DNA of 6,299 nt, taken from the NCBI GenBank assembly GCA_031257455.1, contig JAIROQ010000040.1:1-6299 (forward strand), read 5' to 3'. This document shows, one piece after another, positions 1-5,857 of this stretch. Positions within the stretch are counted from its first letter, which is position 1. Each line of letters starts with the position of its first letter. The notes under the pieces were generated by a model. It ran no database searches. It was not told the origin of the DNA and was given only the letters and a program-made list of their open reading frames with translations. The translations under genes and the position numbers were made by a program. The DNA comes from Prevotellaceae bacterium (lineage in GTDB: Bacteria > Bacteroidota > Bacteroidia > Bacteroidales > UBA932).

Positions 1-79
1 AATCAGAAATTGGAAATCCGAAAGCGGCATTTCAAATGTGCGTATTTTTAATTATTTTTGTAAAAAAAATACGGAACTG
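1..79. other. Left edge, possible tail of an upstream gene
   Basis: No gene can be identified here. All three + frames are open for at least the first 48 bases. One ends in TAA at 49-51. A second ends in TGA at 78-80, sharing one base with the ATG at 80. The third runs into the hydrolase frame. Any of them could be the last codons of an upstream gene, but none of the short translations resembles a family I know, and the second half (41-70) is AT-rich like a leader. A promoter-like sequence at 30-60 argues that most of this stretch is non-coding. Confidence 0.3.
30..60 (+). promoter_or_regulatory. Candidate Bacteroidota promoter for the MBL-fold hydrolase
   Basis: TATTTTTG at 53-60 fits the Bacteroidota -7 consensus TAnnTTTG. 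Nineteen bases upstream, TTTC at 30-33 is a three-of-four match to the -33 TTTG element. Transcription would begin near 65-68, leaving a leader of about 15 bases before the ATG at 80. The site lies downstream of the alternative GTG at 38, so it also argues against that longer start. The region is AT-rich, so a chance match is possible. Confidence 0.45.
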
Positions 80-784
80 ATGAAATACCTGTACACCCTT
101 TTATTACTCACTTTAACAACTTTTACCGCTATGGCACAACTCCCGCAACCCGACCGCTATATTACGCCGCAAGGAGAATTGTCGATTACGCACATCGGAC
201 ATGCTTCATTACTTTTGCAACTGAACGGCCGCAATATTTATACCGACCCTTACGGCGAAGTCGCCGATTTCAGCGGCTTCCCGGAAGCCGGTTTGGTGTT
301 GATTACCCACGAACATTACGACCATCTGGATAAAAAAGAACTGTCGAAAATTGTAACGTCAAAAACAAAAATTATCAGTACGCCGCTTGTAGCAACGGAA
401 CTAAAAGGAGCAGAAGTATTGAAAAACGGTGATAAAACTATATGGAATGCGATTGAAATTACGGCTGTGCCGGCCTACAATATTGTGCAGAAACGTCCGG
501 ACGGTGCGCCTTTTCACCCGAAAGGCAGCGGCAACGGGTATGTCTTGAACATTGGCGGATTTCGTGTGTATATTGCCGGCGATACCGAGCTGATTCCGGA
601 AATGAAAACCATTGTATCGCCCGATATAGCTTTCCTTCCGAAGAATTTGCCTTATACCATGAGCGATGAACAGTTTATTGAAGCGGCGAAACAAATCCGG
701 CCGAAAATACTTTATCCTTATCATTACTTTGAAGTGGACAAAGCTGCGTTGCAGCAAGCCTTGCCTTCTATTGTAATAAAGTAA
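80..784 (+). CDS. Exported MBL-fold metal-dependent hydrolase, UlaG-like (COG2220)
   Basis: The product has 234 residues. Residues 1-20 form a signal peptide: MKY, a Leu/Thr-rich hydrophobic core and a likely cut near AMAQ. The mature enzyme should therefore be periplasmic or envelope-bound. The metallo-beta-lactamase signature is intact: THEHYDH gives H77, H79, D81 and H82. A later His in an HPKGSGNGY segment (H146), the Asp of AGDTE (D168) and the His of YPYHYF (H215) fit the remaining metal ligands. Length and motif spacing match the short COG2220 group, which includes L-ascorbate-6-phosphate lactonase (UlaG) and many uncharacterised hydrolases. The substrate cannot be read from sequence. 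UlaG itself is cytoplasmic, so the signal peptide suggests another role. ATG 80 is chosen over GTG 38 because it starts exactly at the signal peptide and follows the promoter candidate. gltX follows after 69 bp. Confidence 0.86.
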   Translation: MKYLYTLLLLTLTTFTAMAQLPQPDRYITPQGELSITHIGHASLLLQLNGRNIYTDPYGEVADFSGFPEAGLVLITHEHYDHLDKKELSKIVTSKTKIISTPLVATELKGAEVLKNGDKTIWNAIEITAVPAYNIVQKRPDGAPFHPKGSGNGYVLNIGGFRVYIAGDTELIPEMKTIVSPDIAFLPKNLPYTMSDEQFIEAAKQIRPKILYPYHYFEVDKAALQQALPSIVIK

Positions 785-790
785 GGACGT

Positions 791-807
791 CCTGCAAATT
801 TCGCAGG
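791..807 (+). other. Short inverted repeat between the hydrolase gene and gltX
   Basis: CCTGC (791-795) and GCAGG (803-807) form a five-base-pair stem, with a seven-base AT-rich interior that could add two pairs past a mismatch. It lies 7 bases after the hydrolase stop codon. No T-run follows, so it is not a good intrinsic terminator. It may be a weak 3'-end hairpin that leaves read-through into gltX, or it may be chance. Confidence 0.3.
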
Positions 808-853
808 CAATAATATTTAAAGTTTGTGTAATCTGTGGGAAAATAAAAAATAT

Positions 854-2428
854 ATGATACAACATTCTACATCCAAAGTCCGTGTACGTTTTGCGCCAAG
901 CCCTACGGGGCCGCTGCACATAGGAGGCGTACGTACGGCGCTGTTCAATTATCTTTTTGCCCGCCAACACGGCGGCGATTTTATTTTGCGCATTGAAGAT
1001 ACCGATGCAGGACGCTTTGTTCCCGGCGCCGAAACGTATATTGTAGAGGCATTGAAGTGGTGCGGTATTGCGCCCAATGAAGGACTGACGCCTGACGGTA
1101 AAATCGCTGAAACCGTTGATGCGCAAAATCCGCAAGCGCCATATCGACAGTCGCAACGGAAGTCGCTGTACCGGCAATATGCGGAGCAATTAGTGGCAAA
1201 CGGTTATGCTTACTATGCTTTCGACACAGCCGAAACATTAGACCAATTGCGCAAAACCGCCGAAGCCGGCGGACAACAATTTATTTATAATTATAGTGTG
1301 CGCAATAATTTGCAAACATCGTTAAACATGCCCACTGACGCGGTACAACAGCGTTTGCTGTCGGACAATAATTGGGTTATCCGTTTCAAAGTGCCTGAAA
1401 ACCGCGAAGTGCGCATGCATGATTTAGTTCGCGGCGAGGTAACGGTGAATACCAATACCCTTGACGATAAAGTCCTGTGGAAACGAATAGACGAATTGCC
1501 GACCTATCATTTGGCAAATGTCGTAGATGACCGATTAATGGAAATTTCGCATGTTATTCGCGGCGAAGAGTGGTTGCCTTCTTTGCCGCTGCATTACTTG
1601 CTTTACGAGGCTTTCGGATGGAACAATTCACAGCCGGTATTCGCTCATTTGCCGTTATTACTCAAACCCGATGGCAAAGGAAAATTGAGCAAACGGGACG
1701 GCGACCGTTTGGGATTTCCGGTATTTCCTTTGCGTTGGGTATCGCCGGACGGCGAAGTGTCGCGCGGTTATCGCGAAGACGGGTATTTCCCGCAGGCGTT
1801 TGTGAATATGTTGGTGTTATTGGGTTGGAATCCCGGTACGGAACAGGAAATTTTTACTATGGAGGAATTGATAAAATATTTCCGTCTGGAACGCGTGATT
1901 AAGTCCGGCGCACGCTTCAATCCCGAAAAAGCAAAATGGTTTAATCAGCAATATTTGAAAACCACGCCGGATAACGAATTGGCGCAATTGTACCAGCCAA
2001 TTTTGAAAGAGAAGAACATCACGGCCGGCGATACATACGTGGCTACTGTGTGCGGATTAGTGAAGGAACGCGCTACATTCATAGAAGATTTTTGGGAATT
2101 GTCTTCCTATTTTTTCGTAGCGCCCGCAAATTTTGATGAAAAAGTGGTACAAAAATATTGGAGGCCTGAAACGCCGGATATTATTCGTCAGGTGGCTGAT
2201 TTGATAAATCATACAAATCCTTTCACCAAAGAAAAATTGGAGCAATCGGTGCATGCGTGGATTCAACGCAATAATGTGGGTATGGGAACGGTTATGAATG
2301 CCCTGCGATTATGTATAGTAGGCGCATCCAAAGGTCCCGGTCTGTTTGATATTATTGCCTTATTGGGGAACAAAAAATTTCAGGAAAGGATAAGCTATGC
2401 TTTAGATTTGTTAAAATCTGTTAAATAG
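854..2428 (+). CDS. gltX: Glutamyl-tRNA synthetase (GluRS)
   Basis: This class Ic aminoacyl-tRNA synthetase attaches glutamate to tRNA-Glu in the cytoplasm using ATP. The 524-residue product opens with VRVRFAPSPTGPLHIGG, whose HIGH-type motif is HIGG at 22-25. Next come ALFNYLFARQHGGDF and LRIEDTDAGRFVPGAE, hallmark GluRS Rossmann-fold segments. The KMSKS-type loop is KLSKR at 277-281, in the GKLSKRDGDRLGFPVFPL context typical of Bacteroidota GluRS. The region after about residue 370 is the helical anticodon-binding part, ending in GTVMNALRLCIVGASKGPGLFDI. Length is close to the roughly 505-510 residues I recall for the phylum, with no sign of truncation. ATG 854 is preferred over an in-frame TTG at 824 because conserved sequence begins shortly after it. 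There is no Shine-Dalgarno sequence; the leader is A-rich, as usual in Bacteroidota. It may be read from the hydrolase promoter. Whether it charges only tRNA-Glu cannot be judged from sequence alone. Confidence 0.98.
   Translation: MIQHSTSKVRVRFAPSPTGPLHIGGVRTALFNYLFARQHGGDFILRIEDTDAGRFVPGAETYIVEALKWCGIAPNEGLTPDGKIAETVDAQNPQAPYRQSQRKSLYRQYAEQLVANGYAYYAFDTAETLDQLRKTAEAGGQQFIYNYSVRNNLQTSLNMPTDAVQQRLLSDNNWVIRFKVPENREVRMHDLVRGEVTVNTNTLDDKVLWKRIDELPTYHLANVVDDRLMEISHVIRGEEWLPSLPLHYLLYEAFGWNNSQPVFAHLPLLLKPDGKGKLSKRDGDRLGFPVFPLRWVSPDGEVSRGYREDGYFPQAFVNMLVLLGWNPGTEQEIFTMEELIKYFRLERVIKSGARFNPEKAKWFNQQYLKTTPDNELAQLYQPILKEKNITAGDTYVATVCGLVKERATFIEDFWELSSYFFVAPANFDEKVVQKYWRPETPDIIRQVADLINHTNPFTKEKLEQSVHAWIQRNNVGMGTVMNALRLCIVGASKGPGLFDIIALLGNKKFQERISYALDLLKSVK
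2404..2419 (+). other. AT-rich hairpin at the 3' end of gltX
   Basis: AGATTT (2404-2409) and AAATCT (2414-2419) are perfect complements around a four-base GTTA loop, inside the last codons of gltX. A run of six Ts lies at 2437-2442, but it is 17 bases past the stem and follows GGG rather than the stem. I read this as a weak 3'-end structure and not a standard terminator, so the end of the gltX transcript is not settled. Confidence 0.25.
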
Positions 2429-2439
2429 AATACGGGTTT

Positions 2440-2471
2440 TTTCATTATTATAAAAATTTTATATACCTTTG
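2440..2471 (+). promoter_or_regulatory. Promoter for the OmpA-family gene
   Basis: TACCTTTG at 2464-2471 is a full match to the Bacteroidota -7 element TAnnTTTG. TTTC at 2440-2443, twenty bases upstream, matches three of four positions of the -33 TTTG. The same octamer precedes the receptor gene at 5824-5831. Predicted transcription starts near 2476-2480, giving a leader of about 30 bases that ends in a T-run directly before the ATG at 2507, with no Shine-Dalgarno sequence. The in-frame GTG at 2471 overlaps the last base of this element and so cannot be the translation start if the promoter is real. Confidence 0.6.
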
Positions 2472-2506
2472 TGTGGCGTTATGTACTCTTTTTAAAATTA
2501 TTTTTT

Positions 2507-5500
2507 ATGAAAAAAGCTTTTTTGTTTTTGTTACTTTTTGTGCTTGCTTGTGCACCTCTAACCGCTCAAGACCGTAATGTAACTTTTACACCTGAAAATT
2601 TTGTCGGGAAAGAACAGTTATTGGATCAAGCCAGGACTTTACTTCGAGAAGCTGATAACTCTTTAAAGCAAGGCGAAAAAATGTTGAGAAACCGTGTCAG
2701 TGACGTCCGGTATAATACGATTGCCCTTGACAATATACGCAATGCTTTGGCCTCTCTATTGAAAGTAAACGAATACAATCCCAACAATGCGAGGCTAAAT
2801 TACGCTATTGGGAAATGTTATTTTTACCTTAATCTGGTAGAAGATGCCATTCCCTTTTTGCAGAAAGCCAATCAGCTTAGCGACAAAAAAATCAGTAACA
2901 TTGACTACATACTCGGGCAGGCTTACCACATTAAAGGTGATTTTAATGCAGCCATCAGTTCTTACGAAGTAGCCATAAGCAATACGAAAGACTTGGATGA
3001 TACAGATAAATTAAAGCTACTTATCAATCAAGCCAAATATGCGAAAAATATGATTAGCGCACCGTTGGATATATTGGTTGAAAACATGGGGGCGGCTGTG
3101 AATACACCCTATCCCGAATATCTGCCGATTGTTGCGGAGAACGATAAGGCCATTATATTTCAGCGTTACGATAAAGGGGGCAATGATTTGTATGTAACCT
3201 TCAACCAAGGTAAAAATTGGACGGATGCTGTTCCCACCGGTCAAAAATTTAATTTGGCCATTAAAGAATTTTTCAAACCGATAACACTGGTGGACGCTAA
3301 TCGTAACCCGTTAGTGTCGCGCTTATTTTACGTGGATTATCCGTTTGGTGAAAAAAGTTATTTATACGAAACAGTAGTGAGTATAACTACTACCGGCGCT
3401 AATGGTTATATGGTCAGTAGCCGTAATGTGTACGATGCTACCGGCAATGGTTCTGCTATTTTTGAAACAAGACGCAACCCGAAAGGTCAATGGGTAGTGC
3501 GCCCGAGAGCATTGGGATTGAAGCCGGCCTTATCGTTGGATGAATTTGGCGTGGTGCTGCATCCTAACGACAAAATTCTTTATTTTAGTTCCAGGGGTTA
3601 CCATACCATAGGCGGTTTTGATATATACAGGTCGGTGTTTGACGGTATGCGGTGGGGTAAGCCTGAAAATTTGGGCTATCCTGTGAACTCGACCGGCGAT
3701 GATATAGTGTACGGCATTTCCGAAGACGGGAGCAAATTGTATATGTCCTCTAATCGCAGCGGCGGCTATGGCGACCATGACTTGTATGTCGTTACCCTTA
3801 TGCCACCGGGATATGTTCCGCCGGCAACCACTTTGCCAACGATTACTGCTGACGGCACACAACAACCTGCCGAACCATCCGTGTCCGAGCCGAAGGTACA
3901 GTATCCGGCAGCTCTTCGTGGTTTTGTGACGGATGAAGCTACTTACAAACCGTTGAAAGATGTAGCTGTGATTATAAAAGATGCAAAAACGAACGAAGAA
4001 GAAGTCATTACTACTGACGAAACCGGTATGTTCCAGACGACCCTTACGGCTGGTGCGGCCTATGAAATACAGGTTAACCAACAGGGCTATGTTCCTTATG
4101 TCGAACAGATGCCTATTGCTGACGGTCGCGGTCAAAAAGTATCCAAATATATTAAATTGTCGCCGGTAGATGCTGCAACGACAGCTACTACGGCTGTTGC
4201 CGAAGAAATTGCTCCTGAATCGCCTGTAGTATCGTTACAGCCTAATTTAGTCACGGTAGAAGGGCGCGTTCTGGACGTCAATAACCGGCCGGTTGCGGAT
4301 GCCATCGTAAAGGTTACGGACGATATTACACTGCTGTCGCAAGACGTGAAAACCGGTGCTGACGGGTATTTTGCAGTAAAAATTCCTTCTGCGCATCCTT
4401 ATACGTTATCGGTAGCGGAAGAGGGTTACCTGCCGTCCGTAACGAAAGTATCGCCTGACCAGAAATTGGCTTCGGTGATTACATTGAAACCGGAAGCGCC
4501 TGCGGCCTTAGTTACGACCGTAGCCGGACGTTTGGTAGATGTAAGTGCAAACAATAAACCGGTAGCCAACGCTATCGTGGCAGTTACCGATGAGGCGACC
4601 AAGAAAACGCAACAGGTGAAAACCGATGCGAACGGCTATTTCAAAGTTATTATCCCTGCCAATACGCCTTACACGGTGGCTGTGGAAAATTCAAAATATG
4701 AGCCGTACGTAGCGGAAGTAGGCGCGGATGAAAAATTACCTTCGGTGATTGCGTTGAAAGCGGCGGCCGCAACGACTGTAGCGGAAACGCTCAAGACGGT
4801 GGAAGGCCGCGTAGTGGATGCAAACAATAAGCCGTTGTCGAATATTCAGGTAGTAGTTACGGATGCGGTAACGAAACAAGCGCAGAAAGTAACGACCAAT
4901 GCTCAGGGCAGGTTCAAGACGACTATTCCTGCCGGCAATGCCTATACGGTTTCCATAGCAGATGCGAAACATGAGCCGTACTTGGCGGAAGTAGGCGCGG
5001 ATGAAAAATTGCCTTCGGTGATTGCGTTGAAGGCGGTAGCCGCAACGACTGTAGCGGAAACGCTCAAGACAGTAGAAGGCCGTGTAGTGGATGCAAACAA
5101 TAAACCCTTGTCGAATATTCAGGTAGTAGTTACGGATGCGGTAACGAAACAATCGCAGAAAGTAACGACCAATGCCCAGGGCAGGTTCAAGACGACCATT
5201 CCTGCCGGCAATGCCTATACGGTTTCCATAGCGGATACGAAATACGAGCCGTTTGTGGCCGAAGTAGCGGCAGGCAAGCAGCTGGCATCGGCTGTTAAAC
5301 TGAAACAGAAAGAGACCAAGTTGGCCGCTTCGTCACAAAAACCAAAACGATTGGCGCTGACTGTTTACTTTAATCTGGACAGGGCAGGCATCTCTGACGA
5401 AGAAATCCGCAAGATACAAAATATTGTATCCTCGCTGAAGGCTTCGGTACAGATAGAATTAATCGGTTACACCGATGAAGTAGGGGGCGAAGGCTATAAT

Positions 5501-5668
5501 GGCCGTCTTGCCAACCGCCGTATGGATGCCATAATTTCCCGGTTGAAATTAGATGGCGTTTCGCAACAAATCAGTACATCTTATAAGTATATGCCGGCAA
5601 ATTTGAAGAGTAGCAGTGTCATCACCACACGTAAAGAAAATAACCGCGTAGAAGTATGGGTTAGATAA
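2507..5668 (+). CDS. PorE-like envelope protein: TPR, beta-propeller, five CRDs, OmpA domain
   Basis: The product has 1053 residues. Residues 1-21 are a signal peptide, cut either after TAQ (signal peptidase I) or before C15 if VLAC is a lipobox. TPR-like helices follow (about 40-190; two clear repeats at 94-127 and 130-163). A PD40/WD40-type beta-propeller spans about 202-431, with blade motifs YFSSRGYHTIGGFDIYRS and YMSSNRSGGYGDHDLYV. A Pro-rich linker (432-467) leads to five CRDs at about 468-555, 580-665, 670-757, 763-848 and 854-935, the last two nearly identical. The C-terminal OmpA domain (948-1053) keeps the diaminopimelate-binding pair D990 (GYTD) and R1005 (LANRR), 15 residues apart as in OmpA. 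It is probably an outer-membrane-associated periplasmic protein anchored to peptidoglycan. This domain order is that of P. gingivalis PorE (PG1058), a type IX secretion component, but related proteins occur across Bacteroidota, so a T9SS role is inference. ATG 2507 is chosen for its signal peptide. Confidence 0.92.
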   Translation: MKKAFLFLLLFVLACAPLTAQDRNVTFTPENFVGKEQLLDQARTLLREADNSLKQGEKMLRNRVSDVRYNTIALDNIRNALASLLKVNEYNPNNARLNYAIGKCYFYLNLVEDAIPFLQKANQLSDKKISNIDYILGQAYHIKGDFNAAISSYEVAISNTKDLDDTDKLKLLINQAKYAKNMISAPLDILVENMGAAVNTPYPEYLPIVAENDKAIIFQRYDKGGNDLYVTFNQGKNWTDAVPTGQKFNLAIKEFFKPITLVDANRNPLVSRLFYVDYPFGEKSYLYETVVSITTTGANGYMVSSRNVYDATGNGSAIFETRRNPKGQWVVRPRALGLKPALSLDEFGVVLHPNDKILYFSSRGYHTIGGFDIYRSVFDGMRWGKPENLGYPVNSTGDDIVYGISEDGSKLYMSSNRSGGYGDHDLYVVTLMPPGYVPPATTLPTITADGTQQPAEPSVSEPKVQYPAALRGFVTDEATYKPLKDVAVIIKDAKTNEEEVITTDETGMFQTTLTAGAAYEIQVNQQGYVPYVEQMPIADGRGQKVSKYIKLSPVDAATTATTAVAEEIAPESPVVSLQPNLVTVEGRVLDVNNRPVADAIVKVTDDITLLSQDVKTGADGYFAVKIPSAHPYTLSVAEEGYLPSVTKVSPDQKLASVITLKPEAPAALVTTVAGRLVDVSANNKPVANAIVAVTDEATKKTQQVKTDANGYFKVIIPANTPYTVAVENSKYEPYVAEVGADEKLPSVIALKAAAATTVAETLKTVEGRVVDANNKPLSNIQVVVTDAVTKQAQKVTTNAQGRFKTTIPAGNAYTVSIADAKHEPYLAEVGADEKLPSVIALKAVAATTVAETLKTVEGRVVDANNKPLSNIQVVVTDAVTKQSQKVTTNAQGRFKTTIPAGNAYTVSIADTKYEPFVAEVAAGKQLASAVKLKQKETKLAASSQKPKRLALTVYFNLDRAGISDEEIRKIQNIVSSLKASVQIELIGYTDEVGGEGYNGRLANRRMDAIISRLKLDGVSQQISTSYKYMPANLKSSSVITTRKENNRVEVWVR
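4712..4984 (+). repeat. CRD tandem duplication, unit A (273 bp)
   Basis: This is the first of two adjacent in-frame 273-bp (91-codon) units in the OmpA-family gene. It runs from AEVGADEKLPSVIALKA at the end of CRD3 through most of CRD4. By hand comparison it differs from unit B at about 19 of 273 positions with no gaps, roughly 93% identity. Similarity also extends a little upstream, to GAGCCGTA at 4700. The earlier CRDs match only at protein level, so this pair is a recent duplication on top of an older repeat array. Exact breakpoints cannot be placed within the repeat. Confidence 0.93.
4985..5257 (+). repeat. CRD tandem duplication, unit B (273 bp)
   Basis: This is the second unit of the in-frame pair and encodes the end of CRD4 and most of CRD5. 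The longest identical stretches, several tens of bases each, lie around 5041-5070 and 5108-5145. Many of the differences from unit A are at third codon positions. Amino-acid changes cluster near the end, where ADAKHEPYLAEV becomes ADTKYEPFVAEV. After 5257 the sequence departs into the linker before the OmpA domain. Confidence 0.93.
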
Positions 5669-5687
5669 TGATTTTGATTTAAGAATG

Positions 5688-5714
5688 AAAAAGCCGGAGT
5701 ATTCCGGCTTTTTT
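5688..5714 (+). terminator. Intrinsic terminator after the OmpA-family gene
   Basis: Bases 5688-5698 (AAAAAGCCGGA) pair perfectly with 5703-5713 (TCCGGCTTTTT) around a GTAT loop. This gives an 11-bp stem with a GC-rich core and a run of six Ts at 5709-5714. It begins 20 bases after the stop codon at 5666-5668. The A-tract on the left arm means it could also stop transcription from the other strand. It separates the OmpA-family gene from the receptor gene. Confidence 0.92.
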
Positions 5715-5716
5715 AA

Positions 5717-5755
5717 TATGGGGGAGGTACAACCTTTTATTTTGCCTCCCGTATA
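5717..5755 (+). other. Second, imperfect hairpin after the terminator
   Basis: GGGAGG (5722-5727) pairs with CCTCCC (5745-5750). Beyond one G/G mismatch, TATG at 5717-5720 can pair with TATA at 5752-5755, counting one G-T pair. The loop is about 17 bases and AT-rich. No T-run follows on either strand, so it is not a second standard terminator. It lies upstream of the predicted receptor promoter, so it would be in RNA only if the terminator leaks. Confidence 0.35.
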
Positions 5756-5799
5756 ACCATTTCTTGCTATTTTGCCATCGTTTTCCATTACTTTTAGGG

Positions 5800-5831
5800 A
5801 TTGCCGGAATATGATATTCCATCTACCTTTG
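5800..5831 (+). promoter_or_regulatory. Promoter for the TonB-dependent receptor gene
   Basis: ATTG at 5800-5803 (three of four for the -33 TTTG) and TACCTTTG at 5824-5831 (full match to the -7 TAnnTTTG) are separated by twenty bases, the usual spacing for Bacteroidota primary-sigma promoters. The -7 octamer is identical to the one at 2464-2471. Predicted transcription starts near 5836-5840, leaving a leader of about 20 bases before the ATG at 5858. Confidence 0.68.
5806..5820. promoter_or_regulatory. Perfect dyad in the promoter spacer, possible operator
   Basis: GGAATA (5806-5811) and TATTCC (5815-5820) are exact inverted repeats around TGA. The 15-base dyad lies wholly between the -33 and -7 elements of the receptor promoter, where a bound repressor would block RNA polymerase. 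TonB-dependent receptors are commonly regulated by nutrient or metal supply, so an operator is plausible. I cannot assign it to a known regulator, and a 6-bp arm can occur by chance. Confidence 0.4.
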
Positions 5832-5846
5832 CGGCGATTTTTAAAT

Positions 5847-5851
5847 GAAGG
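5847..5851 (+). promoter_or_regulatory. Shine-Dalgarno-like GAAGG deciding the receptor start
   Basis: GAAGG lies six bases before the ATG at 5858. It supports that start over an out-of-frame ATG at 5845, which has no such sequence and opens only a 42-codon frame. Confidence 0.5.
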
Positions 5852-5857
5852 CAATCC

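Noticed and set aside
819..826. Possible gltX promoter (AAAGTTTG, one mismatch to TAnnTTTG)
   Set aside because: There is no acceptable -33 element 19-21 bases upstream. The TA at 818-819 gives the wrong internal spacing. Read-through from the hydrolase promoter is equally likely.
401..1189. 262-codon open frame on the minus strand across the hydrolase gene and gltX
   Set aside because: It lies opposite two well-supported genes, its translation is Arg/Ile/Phe-rich with no recognisable domain, and it spans their intergenic gap. It is a shadow of + strand coding sequence.
1570..1902. 110-codon + strand frame inside gltX
   Set aside because: It is out of frame with the conserved GluRS catalytic core, which has clear motifs across the same bases.
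2481..2495. Four-codon upstream frame (MYSF) in the leader of the OmpA-family gene
   Set aside because: It lies almost at the predicted transcript 5' end, has no ribosome binding site, and is too short to distinguish from chance in AT-rich sequence.
3530..4135. 201-codon minus-strand frame opposite the OmpA-family gene
   Set aside because: It covers the propeller and first CRD of a well-supported protein and shows no domain or signal of its own.
4736..5152. 138-codon minus-strand frame with an internal repeat
   Set aside because: The repeat in its translation (FRYRIRNYYLNIRQ) is only the complement of the duplicated CRD DNA. It is not an independent repeat protein.
4256..5257. CRISPR-like or satellite repeat array
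   Set aside because: The periodicity (264, 279 and 273 bp between successive CRD starts) is in frame and encodes folded protein domains; there are no short direct repeats with unique spacers.
5549..5854. 101-codon minus-strand frame over the end of the OmpA-family gene and the intergenic region
   Set aside because: It runs through the intrinsic terminator and the receptor promoter and starts in the receptor leader; no recognisable product.
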